Assembly: GCA_008711295.1 (NCBI GenBank)
Contig: VUYV01000090.1
Coordinates: forward strand, 2,472,917-2,536,916
Length of the DNA: 64,000 nucleotides
Direction: 5' to 3'
Source: Anarhynchus alexandrinus
Lineage: Eukaryota > Chordata > Aves > Charadriiformes > Charadriidae
Each line of letters opens with the position of its first letter. Position 1 is the stretch's first letter. Shown here piece by piece: positions 48,711 to 63,639 of the stretch. A program made the translations under genes and the position numbers. The notes below the pieces were generated by a model. That model was not told the DNA's origin and did no database searches. It worked only from the letters and a program-made list of their open reading frames with translations.

Positions 48711-48807
48711 AATATACATACACACACACACGTTTAAACATGTGGGTATATATATGCGCCAAGTGGTGTATATATATACACACATATACACATCTATATA
48801 TATATAC
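48711..48807. repeat. Compound CA/TA microsatellite
   Basis: Runs of ATATACATACACACACACAC, then GGGTATATATATG, then GTATATATATACACACATAT and CTATATATATATAC are interrupted by short unique bases. Self-complementary TATA tracts could form hairpins. Confidence 0.9.
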
Positions 48808-51800
48808 TTTGAGAAAGTTCAGAATATAGTGTTAAGAATGATAAGGACTAGAAAGTACTCGGATTAGTGGATCCTTTGCTCCATTCTACCAGCACCTCTG
48901 TTGACAGAGAAGAGGCTGGTGTCTTCTTTTCCACCAGGTTTCCTTGCGCTCCGTGACTGGAAGTATGACCCTCACCTAACAGAGTAACCGTCACATCAAC
49001 TTGCTACTGACTACTTACTACAATTTATTACCTGTTACTGAACTGTACAGGCTCTTTGTATCGGTGGAGAGTGGAGGAGGGATCTTTGTCTTCTGGCTGA
49101 AGAGGTCCAGGTGAAAGCCACACCCCAAAGTAGATTGCAGGACTATCCCCATGCATTTGACAACACTTTAGCCATTCCCGTGAACGACTCAGCTGGGAGC
49201 TGGAGGTGTTACAGAAGTCTTCAATATGGCACATTGTAGACCACTGACTCCCAACTTTTTTAGTCTAGGCCTCACTTCAGTGAACTCTTTTGCAGCTGAT
49301 CATAACCAGTGGCTCTTCAGCGACAGTGCTTGATCAAGGCTAGCATCTCTGCACCATCTGCAGGTGTGAGTGCCAGCCAGTGGTACCTCAGAGGTCTATG
49401 CGTTGAGTTTCATAACATAATACAGAAAGATCCTCCATGACCTCAAGCACCTCTATACAGCATTCAGAGAAGTCCCTCTGCAAAGATCAAGTTGCAGGAT
49501 CAGGGCCAAAGACAATTGCACACAAAGCTGTACCATAATAAGCTCTCCTCATACCTCTTCCTGGATAAATAAAACTTACATCCAAATGATCAAATATTAC
49601 TAAAAAAAACCACCCACATATTTCAAAGATATTATCAACTTCATTGTTTATCAGAAAACATTTTAACTGGAATTTTCCAGCAAAAATATGACCTGGAATT
49701 CCCAGATGCCTTTATATTTTAACCCAAGTGAGTGGATGATCATTATTCTTCTAAAAGCAGAAAAATAAATTAAGATAACAGTCACGACACAGAGGAAGAG
49801 AACACTGATCCATTTTGACACTTAGGACTTTCAGATCAGAGACCTATGAAAACAGTACTGCCCTGTCAAGATATAAAAAAAATGAACTGGATGAAAATCA
49901 CCTAGGGAATGCTAATTAGGCCTATGCTTCTCTGTCCATCCCTGACATGCCGTGTGTTGAACTTCTGCTTCTTTCCTCCACAACTGAGAGAGTGAAATTT
50001 CTGACATTTGTTGCTGGGCTGGACTGACCATTAAACAAATAAATGAGGTTACGGGACCATATTTGTTAGGTCATCTTATAACTGAGCTGGAAAACGTGCA
50101 TTTTTAGGAATGAAAAGGAAGGCTTGTACCAAAGCACAGGATTATTGGTTACATGATCAGAATTGTACAGGACAGAGTACCTCAAGGCAAAAGCCTGAAA
50201 GGACTTGGCTCAGAGCAGCAGTGTGCAAATGTAGAGTTTCCATGGGCATAAACTATTTTGGTCCAAAAAGAAGCTACTTGGGATTCAACCTGGGGCAACA
50301 CTTCTAAGGCAAAGGCACCATTTGGTCATAATTTTTTTTCCCTTGAGGGAGCAAAGATTTTCCAATCTTACTCCATTTACACATTCATAGTCACGGAATA
50401 TGAAACCATTTCAAGGCCAATGGAGTAAGTGGAGTAAGTATTCACACCTTTTTTTCATGAAATTTCTTTGCTATTGCTGGAAATGGTTAGCCATTAATAG
50501 CAAAGGTTTTTTTCCTTGCTGGTCAGCCTTGTTGCTAATTGTCATCATTATGACCCTGCCATCACAGTGATCATCATTACAATGTGTAACACTGGAACTT
50601 AAAATACCCAAGAATTTCAATCTTAGTAACTATATACTGTAACACAAGCAGGGACAGGTACCAACCTGCGTTCTGGTCTGTGATCATCGATGCCATTTAG
50701 GTGTTAGCATGCTCCCAGTCCAGTTCTCACTCGCGCTAACTCCCACTCTCCCACATTCTACCTGTGCTCAGTTTTGTGGATGGAACTGTATTGGCATGTC
50801 CTTATTAAGCTATTTGGGCTCAGTCATCATGTTTGAAGAGGGAAAGAGAATTTAGCTGTGTGAACATGAGCTAGGTTACACTACCTGGCCTAAGGGCAGA
50901 GAACGCTCCCTGGCCTGTTTTATCTAGCACCAGAGGCACTGCCCCTACACAATCTTTACAGTACTGTGCAGCAGAGACTCATCTTAAGGCCAAATTGCCA
51001 CACTAATATTCACCTGGAAAGCCCTCTAGATGGCTTTGTGTTGACTCCATCGGTAGTCAGAGGGGGAAGCCGACCTTGAATGGTCTTAGGTTTCACAGTA
51101 CACTTACAGGTGTACTTATCTACCAGAAGAAGGGCTCTGATCTCTCTCTGAGCTCAGTAAGTCTCCTCACTGAGACTGAAGCAATTTTAATAATTGAAAC
51201 TTGGTCAAGAGGAGTTATTTTTAAAAAGTTCTCTGAAAGAGAATAGGTATATATTTAGGTGTGATAGAACTAGAACTTTTTCCAACAATGAAAGTCATCT
51301 GACACTGCTCAGGAAATCTGTAAAAGTTTTACTGAAAGATTTCAGATCATCACCATTTAGATGACCAAATTAATCTTTTTTCAAGAGGAAAGGAAATGAA
51401 AATTAACTGTTGTATTTTGAAGTCATTAATGATCTCATGTGAACTTTTTCCACAATGTTTAATCTAACAGGGACATTTTCAGCTCCAGCAATCTATGCCC
51501 AAGTGCAATGAATGTGGTTCTTTAGACAATAATAAGACAGTATCTAACTCTTTTGTTTTGATTCCTTTTCAGGAAATGTTCTCCATATTGATATTTTCAT
51601 AATGTTACAACTGAATTGGAGATCTGCAAGACATTTTGAATTGGTTTAACATCAGAAGGTAGATGAAATACTGTGAAGTGGGTAAAGTGTGAAGTTCCGT
51701 GAGATATTAAATCGAGGCCAAGTGAAAAGCAAAGGTGCTAAGATGGATACTTGGAAAAGGAAATGGGGAAAAAAGAAAATCAAGAGCAAGATTTCTCAGA

Positions 51801-54800
51801 AATCCCATTCCCTGCAATATCAGTGACCTATGCAGATCACAATCAGGTCAGAGTTCCTGCAAAACCAGAGGGCAAGGGATGGACCTGTTCTCTCAGACAG
51901 CTGAGATGAAGACAGGTCTCAGGAAAGAAGAATGTACCACTGCAAAGGCTAAAGGTCAAAGGAAACAGGCAGAGGGCCAAGTTCAGGTCTCTCTGCCAAG
52001 ACAATCCAAAAGAGCAAATTCCAAGTCCCAGAATATCAGACAAGGATCCCTAAACAGAGATACCAGTTAAGAGCACATAAGGACATAGTAGCCATTGGGT
52101 ATGTGCACACAGATGGAGAGGCCAAGACTGTGAAGCTCAGAATCAGATTCCCAGAATTCAGTGTTTAGGGTATCAGTGCTCAGGCATAATGGGAAAGAGA
52201 CATGGTCATGAATCAAAGAGCCTGGATTTAATTTCTGGCAGCTAACTGGAAGAACTCAGGGTCTCAGCGCTGCAGCCTCTGGACCTGAAAAAATAAATCA
52301 AAATTTTTTTTGAAAGTTCGTTTGTCAGAAAACTGTGTACAAGATCAATTTGCAAGAGGGAAATAAACACTATATTCTCTACAGCTCAAATAGTCAACAG
52401 GGATCTGCACAGGGGACACTGGTGATATTCTCAAATTCTGTGATTTATGCAGCCAAAGTACTTGTTTTCTGTGCATTGTGCCTTCAGACTTCTTAGCATA
52501 GCAAACATTTTGTATCAGAGTCACTTCTGACTATTAAGAAAGGTATTCACATAGCTGTCACTGAAGGTTTGTTTTGGTTTAGGTTTTTTGTAGTCTTTTC
52601 AAGCTGCTTCTTTCCCAGTAGTCAGTGTGTAGACTGGATCTGGTGAGTCTGTGACAGGGAGGGATCTTGGTAAAAGGCTCCTGCTGAAGAGGTTCTGAAA
52701 TTCTGTTCAAATACTGGATCTCACGAGAGGGCATATCTGTGCTTCATGGTAGCACCATGGCCTTGCCCTTCCACCAACCCACGCACCAGGTGCCACTACA
52801 GGCATATGACAGATTACATTGGTCAGGTACATCCTCCATCATCAGAATCCACGAAGCAGGAGAAAGTGCATAGTGTTCTATAGTGGATATTTGGGACAAA
52901 GGACCGGCAGGTGAGGAGAATGAGTTGCGATGCCATGGCAGGAGCCTTTTGAGCAATCATGAGATTTGGCAGGTCTATGATTTCCTTAATCTAAAATAAA
53001 AAGAACACATTATCCTTTTAAGAGGAAAAGAGCTTGGGTCCCTTAATCCTAGTGACAATCATTTTAATAACATCCCAAAAATAATCCTAATAACAACCCA
53101 CAATAACTGAAATGTCAAAGAAGGATTGCTACTAGGTTTAGCTAAAGAAATTCACTTACGGTTTATATTTAATGATATCCAAATACCTTAAACACTGTTC
53201 TTTGGGTTCTCTTGAGCATATCTCAGAAGGTGTTCATTGGTTCTCCCCACCCTGACCTGCAGGGAAAGAATTGGTGATAGACACTGTAGAGCCAAACATG
53301 CAGACACCAACATAATGAGTCAGCCTGAGCTGCCTAAATTGATTCTAGCCCTCACGTATTTGCAGCTATAAACTCTGTGGGGGCTAGTTCTCAGTTTCTC
53401 AGACCACTTGCCAAGCAGGAGACACTCACAATGAAGCATACGAAGAGGGAAAAACAGGACAAGAGGCTTCCTTGATGGAAAACGTCTGATCAGATTTCTC
53501 CAGTATCAAAAGCATTAGACAAACAGATCTTTCCGTATTCATCTTGTCAATAATTTACAATAAAATTAGCATATCCTTAAAATCTCCTACACACAGATGG
53601 ACTAGAAAACTTCCATGAAGCATTACACAATCAGGAGAGCAAGTGGATGTTAGATGCGAGAGATCAGGGACCAAGAGCAGGAGCCGCAGCCAGTACAGGC
53701 AGAAGGGTCTGATAACCGACTCGCACTGACATTGACTGAAGCTTCAGCTAGCAGCGGAGAGCAGCAGCGTGAAGCCACCATTGAATGGAACTGGCTTTCT
53801 GATGTTCAGCTAAGGAAGGAGACAGCTGACAGGACTGAAATGGGCTCTGTCACACTTAAGGGACCAAGTTTATTCTCTCACTGGTGCTATAAATATTCCC
53901 TTGGTTTAACTGGTTTCCAGCAGTAAGTGCACAGACACGTCAGGAGAGAGATACTGCCTTTTTTAGCAGGATTTCAAAATTGCAGTCTCAATGACTCGCT
54001 TTTAAGGGGGCATGTAAGTGCCAATCCACATTGGAAAATTATGTTTTTTAATGGCCTCCCTTGAAGCCGCACACTCGTAGGTAGCACATCTTGACAAGCA
54101 GAAGAGAATTACGGTGTTTACCAATGTGCAAAAATGCACTGTTGCCTGGAAATATGTATACTAACATTTTTGCTTTATAGTGTATTGATAGAAAGTGAAA
54201 AATATTACCAAGCGCTCAGCTAACCCTATGCACTGTGAAATGCACTGCTCTCTTCTGCTTTGGTGTGCACAGTAGGCTAACGGCTCCCCATGCAAAGCAC
54301 AGAGATGTTCTGTGCTGCATGTGACATTCTCACCTACCTTGTACATTTGAACATACATTGTACTGAGCCTGCTACAACTACCCAAGATTATAGTAAAGGT
54401 CATGTAGATTTCTACAGTGACAACTTCAAAAATAAAACTGTTTTAAGAACTGTATGAAGAAAAAGAAGTCAGATGTGAAACTTTCTGGCTTGCAACGAAA
54501 TGGGTTCCGATATCCAAAGCAGTGTGCATGAGCTGGAGCTGTCTGAGTGTCTGGATTTTTCAACAACTTCACCATATCGTCAAAACTTGCACGTGAAAGC
54601 ATCTCATAAAAAACACATGTCTCAATGCAATCCAACACGTTTTCAAGCACTGCACTGTTACAATCTGGAGTCCTACTAATTAAGCCTTGCAGGTGAAAAA
54701 AAAAAAATCCCCTGCAGAAATCATTCAGATTTTCTAAACTTTAACTAGTTTTCTTTGTGTAACTTGTACAGCTGGCACCAAACATACATTACTGTGGTTT

Positions 54801-57800
54801 TCTTGGCATGAGCTTGCAGTGGCAGGAGGCCATGTTGTTCAAGTGATAAAGCTACTAAGTACCAGATGCACAAAAAGGCTTGGGCATCTACATTTCACTT
54901 GTCTCTGTATTTACCACCCAACCCTGAAGCTGAGATGCATAAAACTGCTGGCTGCTTCCTTCCCCAGCTGGCACACTAAACCTGAAGTTCCTCAAGAGAC
55001 TCAGGTGTAAACATGAGTGTTCCCCAAGTATCTAGAGCACTTCTGGCCATGCACACAGATACTTAACATCACTTGGCAATGGAGTGCCAAGCCCTGCTGG
55101 GTTCCACCAGTTGGTGTTCCAGTTGATGGGTGATCCAGGTGATGGTCTATCAGCATGTCTAAAGGAAGAGTGTTACTCCTGCCTTTTGAAGCACAGGTAA
55201 CAGATGAACTACTGCTCCCTGTTTTGTACCACAATCTAGTGGTGAATTCAGCAAATGAAGCAACAGAAAGCACACATTCAAAGCCATCTTCTGCCTGATG
55301 GGATTCAAACTGGCCTCTCCAGAAAACTGTTCTTACCACAAGTGTCTTGCTATTTTATGGGCTATTTTATCATCTCGCTGGCTAAGCCTGCTTCACTTTG
55401 CATAAAAAATTAAAAGCTCATTGCGTGAAGGAAGGTAACCTGACTCTGTCACCTAGTGGTCAGGATTCTCCCCGGCGAGTTCTCACTGCTAGGTCTGGAG
55501 AAGTGGCAACAAATTTTGCAGTGAAATCAATGTTGGTGTTCCCAGACTCTCCATGGGGGAAACACTGAATACAAAGCATACCCCCCAGATCTTTAATTAT
55601 TTTACAAAAACCAGAATAAGGGGGTGTAAAAGAAGCACCGTCCCTTACCCTCAGATCAGGGCAGTTCCATCGAGAAAGATGGGTTAAATCCCATCTGTCA
55701 GAGCAGAGCAAAGTGCCCCAGCCTCTCTGTGTGCTAGTTCTCGCCTCTGAGCTGTTGTGTTGCTGCGTTGTTCTTTGAACAAAAAGGACCAACACAAATC
55801 CAGGCTTAAGAAAAATGCATGCTGCAAGCCGGAGGGTGGCTGAAACATAACAAATCTCACACTCTTACAATATACTGATTTGTATTCTAGCACTTACAGC
55901 CAGGGGTACTGGGAACTTCTGAGTTTGGTTAGCTTGCCATTCAGCAACCATTTTACACGTGAAAAGGCCACCTGGAGAGTCACTGTACTGTACTGTTTAG
56001 ACAACCATCTTCTGCTTGTTTTCTTTCACAGAGAGAAATCTCTGAGTCATCAGCATCATTACTGCCTCCTTTTTGCTTACCTAGCCTCATTAAAAGATTA
56101 GACTGATCAGCAAGGGGCAGCAATTTAACTGGTGCATACTTTACAAACAAAGCTTCACCAATTTCTTCCATCTCCTCTGATATTTCCGCCACATGAAGAA
56201 ACATTGTGGCCTGATCTTCCCTGTGTAGGACTTCTGTTCTTGAGGAGGCAGTATTTATTATTTGCTGTCTCAAATACAAAACGTTTACATGTTTTAATCC
56301 TTTCCATCAGCATAACGTCTCTATCTATAGTAAGTCTAAGATGCTTATCATTCTATTGGCTAAGTAACTGCCCTGTACATGGCAGAGAAAATTAAATGCT
56401 CCTTAAATCTCATTACAGCCAGAGGAAGATGAGTCACTGAGTGGCAATTAAAATAACCATGGCATTGAAGTTGTTTTCAGTGACTGTTGCAGAAAGCCTG
56501 TGGAAAAAGTCAGGATGAGTGACACCAAGAAAGAGTCTATTGGCAAAATCTGTCTCTTTTCAAAATAAGATAATAACAGTGGCTGAGATTAATGATCTAA
56601 AGATCACAAAACGTATATGTGCTTATACAGAAATAAGCTGCAAACATCTCTGAAAGGCAATGAAAGCCACTTTGAAAAGCTGTCATATAGTACAGAGCAA
56701 TGTTAGGGGACACAAGAGTCTACTCTTCTCACGCAGCCGAAGGATAGATTTGGCCAGGGAACATTAAAGGTGAGGCCTGTTCTACCTCAACAATAAAGCT
56801 AATGTAATGGCTACGGGCAAAAACAACCCTTTCATTCAGTAGGGAATTTAGCCTAATTCTCTTTCCTACCCTGCTAGGGCACCATTTGCTACTGACCTGG
56901 AAGGGGGAGTACCGCCTATTGCCCTGAAAAGCACTTCTTCATTTCAGGAGAAAGTTATTTTCTTGCTCGTTTGCTATATGAGCAGGAACCCTGCCTGGCC
57001 TGCCAATCTACCTATAAGCAGCTAGTAAGTCTGATGTGATACCAGTGTTTTATAGTTGAGGGTGGCAGCAAATAATTCTTTACCTGTGGGTTTGACTAAG
57101 CTGATACTTGCATCTCTCAAGCGAATGCTGAAGTCCTTATTCCTCTCATCTCAATGGGATCTCTGCCAGAGAGGTATCAAGGCGTAAGGATGCAGCTCTC
57201 AGGATTTCTGCTCTTCTAAACAGCATCTTAAAATTCCACAGCTATTGTTAAAGAAAAACTAATGAATAAGATTTGGCACAAAGTAACAGGGCAGGCTTTA
57301 GATCTTCTGCTTATTGCATTTCATTTAGTGAGCTTCCTTGCATGGGATTTAAGATGCAGCTTTCTACAGCAGCAGCAAATATTTTGATTTCTAATAAAAA
57401 AAACCATGTTGATTATTCAGGCCAATGGATCCACAGCAACCGTGACATTACTTGTGACAAGTGATGGGAACACTGGCTATTTTTCGCTAGAGATAGTAAA
57501 TAGGGAGACAGCTGAAAAATGGAGCCAGCACTGGAAGAGATTAATGAGAAACCAAACGATTTACAAGTACCGTGTCCTCATTTGACTGGGAATTAGATAA
57601 ATTAACCAAAAAAAATCAATGCTGTAATGAAGCCGAAGAACAACTCCACAAACATCACAAATGGACTTGGAGATGAGGGGAGGAAAAGAGGGGAGGGAGA
57701 AAGAAAGTGAAGAAAGAAATGACAGCCTACATTTAAAATGCGCTTAGCAACCCGATGGAAATGGTAACAATTCAAGCAGAAGCTCTTAATGCTGTTTCCT

Positions 57801-59348
57801 GAGGGTGACAGGCCGGGAAGGAGAAGCTGGTATATAGCAATCTTCATCTAAGATAGTTGATACAACTGTTAAAAAGAGGATAACTTGTATGTGGGAGAGT
57901 CTTATAAGACAACTGGGACGTGCTACCCAAAATGTTAGCAGAAGTTTAATTTTAAACATCATAGACTTGCTGGACAGAGGAGAGCCGTAAATGCTGGGGC
58001 TAGAGGCTAGGTAGGGTGAAAATCAGCATATATTAAGGAACGGGCTTTTGGGGATCTTCTAGGATACGTCCCCCAACAAAAGAAAGCAATGCAAAAGCTG
58101 TGCAATTTTTCCTACTTCAGCAAACTTTCAAAGCCACAAGATGAAAAGTATTGATTTGGCACCAAAGTTCTGTATGAAAAGGAGTACTTCTTGGGAACCT
58201 GCAAAAAGTTACCACGTAGCAGTATTTAACAAAGGAAACAGCACAGCTGATTTTCAATAATTATCATCAGCAGATCCATTTTGTAAGCACTGAATTATAT
58301 CTTATTCTTGTCGTAGCCAGAAAAGCGGCTACAGCTGCAGCAGAGGATGACCAGCCATTTACATATTAACGGTTCTCCCTCCAGCCTGTTGTTTTAATGA
58401 GAGAATTTTCACTGAACCTGGAGCTGAGGGCTATTCAGTACTTGGTTTATCTTAACTATTTTAACAGGCCCACTTCTTGGTTTGTTTACTATGTCCAGGT
58501 TCCTGGAAAACTGGAAAATGCTTCACAGAAGGTTTTAACAGGCCAGGTCCATTACCCCTGCAATCCATTAAGGTGATTCAGCTGTATCTTGTTAATTAAA
58601 AGTCTATAAGATTTTACATCAGTTTTACTTTTGGTGGCAGTTTGCAGCTGAAGTAGCTATGTCTGCATAATATATACTATTTAAACTACAGCTTAACCTG
58701 CTTAAAGCTTCTTGCTGTAGCACTTAATAGTGCACATTATAATTAATATGTACATTACTAAAAGCATATTCTTCTGAAGCTCTTCCCAGTCATGAATAAA
58801 AAGCAAAAATATCTAAATTTCCAGTTCAGCCACCAAACCGAGAAATGGAAAAAAATATTTTGAGTCAACACTAAACTAGTTGTTTTCAATTTGAAAACTA
58901 TCTTGAACATAGACCATATTCAAATATTTGTTTGACAAAAGAGAGACGGTGAGAATCACTCTGGATGTTTTCACATACTTGTAAAGGAACCTACCTGGCC
59001 TCTCTTATCTGCTGCAATAAATGCTTCTGTATTACTGTGCAGTAAAAATGTTAGAGCAGGAGGAGTAAGCACACAACATCCTAGAGGTGAGCAACAAGGG
59101 CTGTTCTAAGATGCGAGAACCACTGTTGTGATTTAGGTTCAGCTTAGATTTAAACCTTCCTCAACTACATCCCAAGCAAGAACCACTGGAATACGGGCTG
59201 TTAATGGAGAAAAGGAAGGCATCACCCCCTTCTGTAATGTTACAAGTGGTATCTAAGTTCCTTTCTGAATCAAATCCCTAATGCTGAAATACTCGCGTTT
59301 GGAAAATACCAGAACTATTCTTGTCAGCGTTCCCATCTCTTCTTTTTA

Positions 59349-59364
59349 GTTTGTTTGTTTGTTT
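59349..59364 (+). repeat. TTTG microsatellite
   Basis: About four TTTG units followed by TTTC. Confidence 0.85.
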
Positions 59365-59437
59365 CAGCCAACATAATCTGCTGAATTAATCTTAAATTCC
59401 AGACTTGTTCTGACCAACCAATGGCCTGTTTATTATT

Positions 59438-59457
59438 GAAGGAAGGAAGGAAGGAAA
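59438..59457 (+). repeat. GGAA microsatellite
   Basis: Five GAAG/GGAA units in a row. GGAA repeats can bind ETS factors, but no function is implied here. Confidence 0.88.
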
Positions 59458-62400
59458 CAAGATGCAATTCTGCTCTGGGTAAAGGCATTTGATAGCCACA
59501 GTATGTGTAAAAAGGTTAAGGAACATCACAGTGACCATGAGATGAGCTGTCCCTTCAGTGTGACATATAGCCAATTTTAACAGCATACTTAGAGCTACTG
59601 GAGAATGAAATTCATCTCCGTATAGAAAATTGCACTTAAACCTTCAAAACAAGGCTTTAAGTGAGACATAAATGGCTGTCTATACCTTTTCTTGGCTTTT
59701 GAATGGAGCTGAATTTCCTCCCAAGAGGTTAGGATAAGTATGAATACTCTTCTGAAAAACTGCAGAAATGCCACAGGTAAGTAGAAAATATTTGTTTTAA
59801 TGGAGACTTCAAAACAGAGGGGTGTTGTGAATTCCTCTGAAGCCTGCCCATTTGCAGAAGTGCCCTTAGTGTGTCTGGTAAGTGTATTCATGCTGTGCCT
59901 CCTCACTGCTTGGTAGGCGCAGCCATAAAAGCTCTGTAGGTTTTTTGTATTTGCTCCAGATGATTTTCCTTTCGAATCCATTTGAATGCTTAGGTGCAAC
60001 AGAGCAGAATCGTGGTATCCAAAAAGTATCATGGGCACATGAAGTAGGCTTACCTGTGCTACTTCAAACAAGTGTGGTTCAAGGGAGTTTCATAATTTGT
60101 TTTAATTCAAAAAGGTATGCTAACTTTGATGGGCATATAACCATCATCAATGCTTTTAGTAGAGCGTTATTGAGAGATTCATCAATATTCTAAAAGTGAG
60201 ATCCAGTTTTTGATCCAATCAGCATCCAAGCACATTTTTTTCAAGGATTTGAATGTGAAAATGATGATGCCATGCAGCAGCACAAAATAATATTTTTCCA
60301 ACATGACATCAAGCACCCATTAAAATCCAGTTTTGAGTAACCTGATGAGAGCTGAAGTTGGCTCTGTGCTTTGCACAAAGGTTCTCAGTCTACAGCAGCA
60401 GGATCAAACAGAAGGGAAAACAATATGAAGATAAGAGAAAAAGAAGAAATATGTTACCCTTCTGTTCTGCCTTAAAGATATTTGCTATCAATGTTGATAG
60501 TGTTGCAGTGAAATTAAATCTATTCTACAATGCTGTATGCTAAAAACAAACACATGCTGATTTATTTTCTTCATATAAACAGTATATGCCTATCTAGCAG
60601 AATCGGTGTTGTAAAAGGAGCAACTTCCGAGGCACAGGGAACTTGTTATGTTCTTGCTAGATCTCTCTGAACGTAGGCAATAATCCGAACTGTCAGTCTC
60701 AGTAGGCAGGCAACGAAGGAGCACTAAAGCCACTGCTCCACTGGTAAGGAAATTACTGATCTCTGTGTGCAAGGACAGCAGTGCTCTTCTTCACCTCGCT
60801 CTGAAGAAGGACACCCCACCTGCCAGGACACACCAGGTAGCAAGAAAACTACTCCAGCGCAAACCACCACCAAGCGGGCACTTACCAGCAGAGTGCAGGG
60901 CACATAAAGTGTTTCGGGGACTGCTGAGGCGACAAAATGCCTGCAAGAAAAACGTGAGTGTATTTGAAAAGCAGGCAGAGGGAGGAAGAGGGGAAAGGAC
61001 AAGACCATCTACGACGTCAGAGGTGCAAGAGGAGAGAAGTTTGTAGTTCCACTTGGAGTACCTTTGAGATTCTAGCGAATTCAGTGGGACTAAAATGTTT
61101 CCTGGTCTTTTTAAAGGTAAATTGGAATAAATTGGAAGCTGTGAGACAAGCCTCGACATGAAATCACTCTGATAGACTAGTAAACCCTAAAGGAGGAAAA
61201 TCAGGTTCTGAATGAATAAAAAACTCCAGATGCCGTTCCATCAATACACTAAACGAGCCATCCTTACCCTCCACTGGCCCTGGGACAAGTGGCAGAGATG
61301 CTGGCAGTTTCAAAGGAGTTCCAGCCATGCATAACACGCGCCTGCGACTCCTTATCCCATGGATGACTCAGGACTGATCTGTGAACTACTGGGTGACACT
61401 GCCAAAACTTCACAAGTCATTGCACCACAGGAAACCATTTTTTTTTAAAACAAAAATTGAGATCAAAAGGAAGAAACCCGGAGGACAAATTATTTGAAGT
61501 ATTTCAGCTCCCTGCCGTATTCATTTCATTAAGAAGATCACAAACAATATTTGATGGAACAAACAAAAGTGCCAAAGTGTAAGACATTCACTTCACTATT
61601 AAATTTTAAAGCTTTAATTATAAAAATGTCTGACCAACTCTAACTGGCACCTTTACCTTTATTATAATGAGAACAAGAAGCAAGGGGACTTAAGAGACTG
61701 AAGTACTCTTTCATTCCTTTAGATCAGCCTTTTGGATAAAGCCAAAGGCATAAATCTTGTAATTAAGAGGGAGTTTGAACTGCCACTGTTTGAGCTAGAC
61801 AAACTCAATTTGTCTTGTGCGTAAGCAGGGGCTTATAACCTTGGTATGAAAGTTAGGACACACACTCATTAATGTCTGTCTAGATCTATAATACAGATAT
61901 TTCTTTACACGTCTGTGTCTTTCATTCTCCAGTCACAGGCTTTGAAAACTAGCTTTTTTTGGCTTGCCACCTGCCTTCTCATCCATTCAGGAAACCAGCT
62001 CACACTCTGTGGACTCAATGCCAACTTCACGCTGAGGGCTGGCATGTGGTCTATGGACTATTTGAAGCAGAAAGGAAACTCAGATGATACACAATCCTTG
62101 TACTAATCCTCCAAACACACACAACATCTCTCCCTTGTGACTACACTTGAGTGAATACTAAGAAATATTCGACGTAGGTGGAATTCAGGAATGTAGTAGC
62201 AGTCACGGCAGGTGTGACCAGAGGTCCTTCCTGCCAGAATCCTCTCTCTGACAAGGGCCAGAACTGGATGCTTAGGGAAGAGAACAAGAACAGAGTTAAC
62301 ATGTAGACAAACTGTCCCAAAGTACCATGCCAGCCATCAGCAATTTACAGCTTCCTGAACAATTGATGATGTATTTTTATTTCCTAGTCCATGCATTTGT

Positions 62401-63639
62401 CCTGTCACTTTTGGAACCTGCACAAACTTGTCAGGTGCAGGATGACACTTCCCTCAGGCAGGCCTAATTTTACCTAACTTCTACCATCTAGATCACAAAT
62501 GCCTAGTCTAAGCCATTTTTTCTGTTTCCGCTATCAGCTGGGAGAAGCAAGTTTTCAGAGGGAAATTCCACTCATCCTAAGATTAGGTATTACAGATGAT
62601 GGGGGTAAGTTGCCTCCTGGAGATGCTGTTTCTTCCTCTTTTAATTAGGAAGAAGCCTGATGAATGCCTAACTTCTGACAACTATAGTTAGTTGACACAT
62701 ATTCATTGCCAAAAGCATCACTCTGGAATGCAAAGATACCATTGCCGTAAATGGCTGATCCAAGAAACCCGGAAAATAGAGTTAAAAGGGACCTTAAGAG
62801 AGTCCTTTTAACTATATAGAGATTCTCTGGGCTCTGCTCTGAGTGATCCCATTGCTCTTTAGGATGGAGCTGGTTACTGGAATGACCTACTCACAGTATG
62901 TATTTTCTTAATAAAGTCCAGGGCTGTGACAAAGGAAACTGAAATTGGTACAATATTTGACAACACACTTGACATTTCCAAGAGAATGCACTATCTAACA
63001 ATAACAACAGCAACAACAATAATAAAATGTTTCAGAAAAGCTGAATCTGATTATGTGGTGAAGTGCTAAACTTGAATCTGAACAGAATTTTTAGATGGGG
63101 GAGATAATTAGGCAAATGTTCAAGAAATAGAGTCTCGTAAGAATGTCAAATGTCACAATTATCCATTTACTTGATAAAACAAGTACTCTGTTGATTAAAT
63201 TTTATTGCTCTCACTGCTTCCTGCTTTAAAGATTAAAACATCAGAATCAATTCTAAGACACCAGGTTTGTTAGAAATGGGGAAAGGGTACCTGTGGCAGC
63301 AGAAGTGCTCAGACAAATTCTGAGCCACTTTAGAGGGTCTGTAATGTCCACTGCCTTTCACATGCCTTAATTTTGCTGCCTGTGCTGGAGGGATGGGTGG
63401 AGACCACAGTTTTGTTTTCGTAAGACTTTCTTTTGGGAAATCCAGTCCACTCACCACCACCAGCTATTCAATGTGTGCAGTCCTCACTGGCCACAAAAGT
63501 TGGCCACTGCAGAGAGCAGGATGAGGAAGATTTCACTTACGCTCTGCTTTTCTGTAGAACCAGCTATCACCTGTCTGTAAGCAGACCTGCAAAAGTCATT
63601 ACTGTTTGTGCTCCAATGTGATTCACCATGGCATTTCCA

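Larger units (their letters stand above)
48808..63639. other. Intergenic DNA, no gene seen
   Basis: About 15 kb without a supportable gene. It has simple repeats only: TTTG units at 59349-59364, GGAA units at 59438-59457, a GA-rich patch near 57674-57719 and AAC/AAT units near 62996-63026. The AT-rich stretch about 58380-58800 is a candidate conserved element by composition only. Open frames up to 158 codons (59595-60071, minus) show no family resemblance. Confidence 0.55.

Noticed and set aside
59595..60071. 158-codon minus-strand open frame in intergenic DNA
   Set aside because: No domain, mixed composition, no start or splice support.
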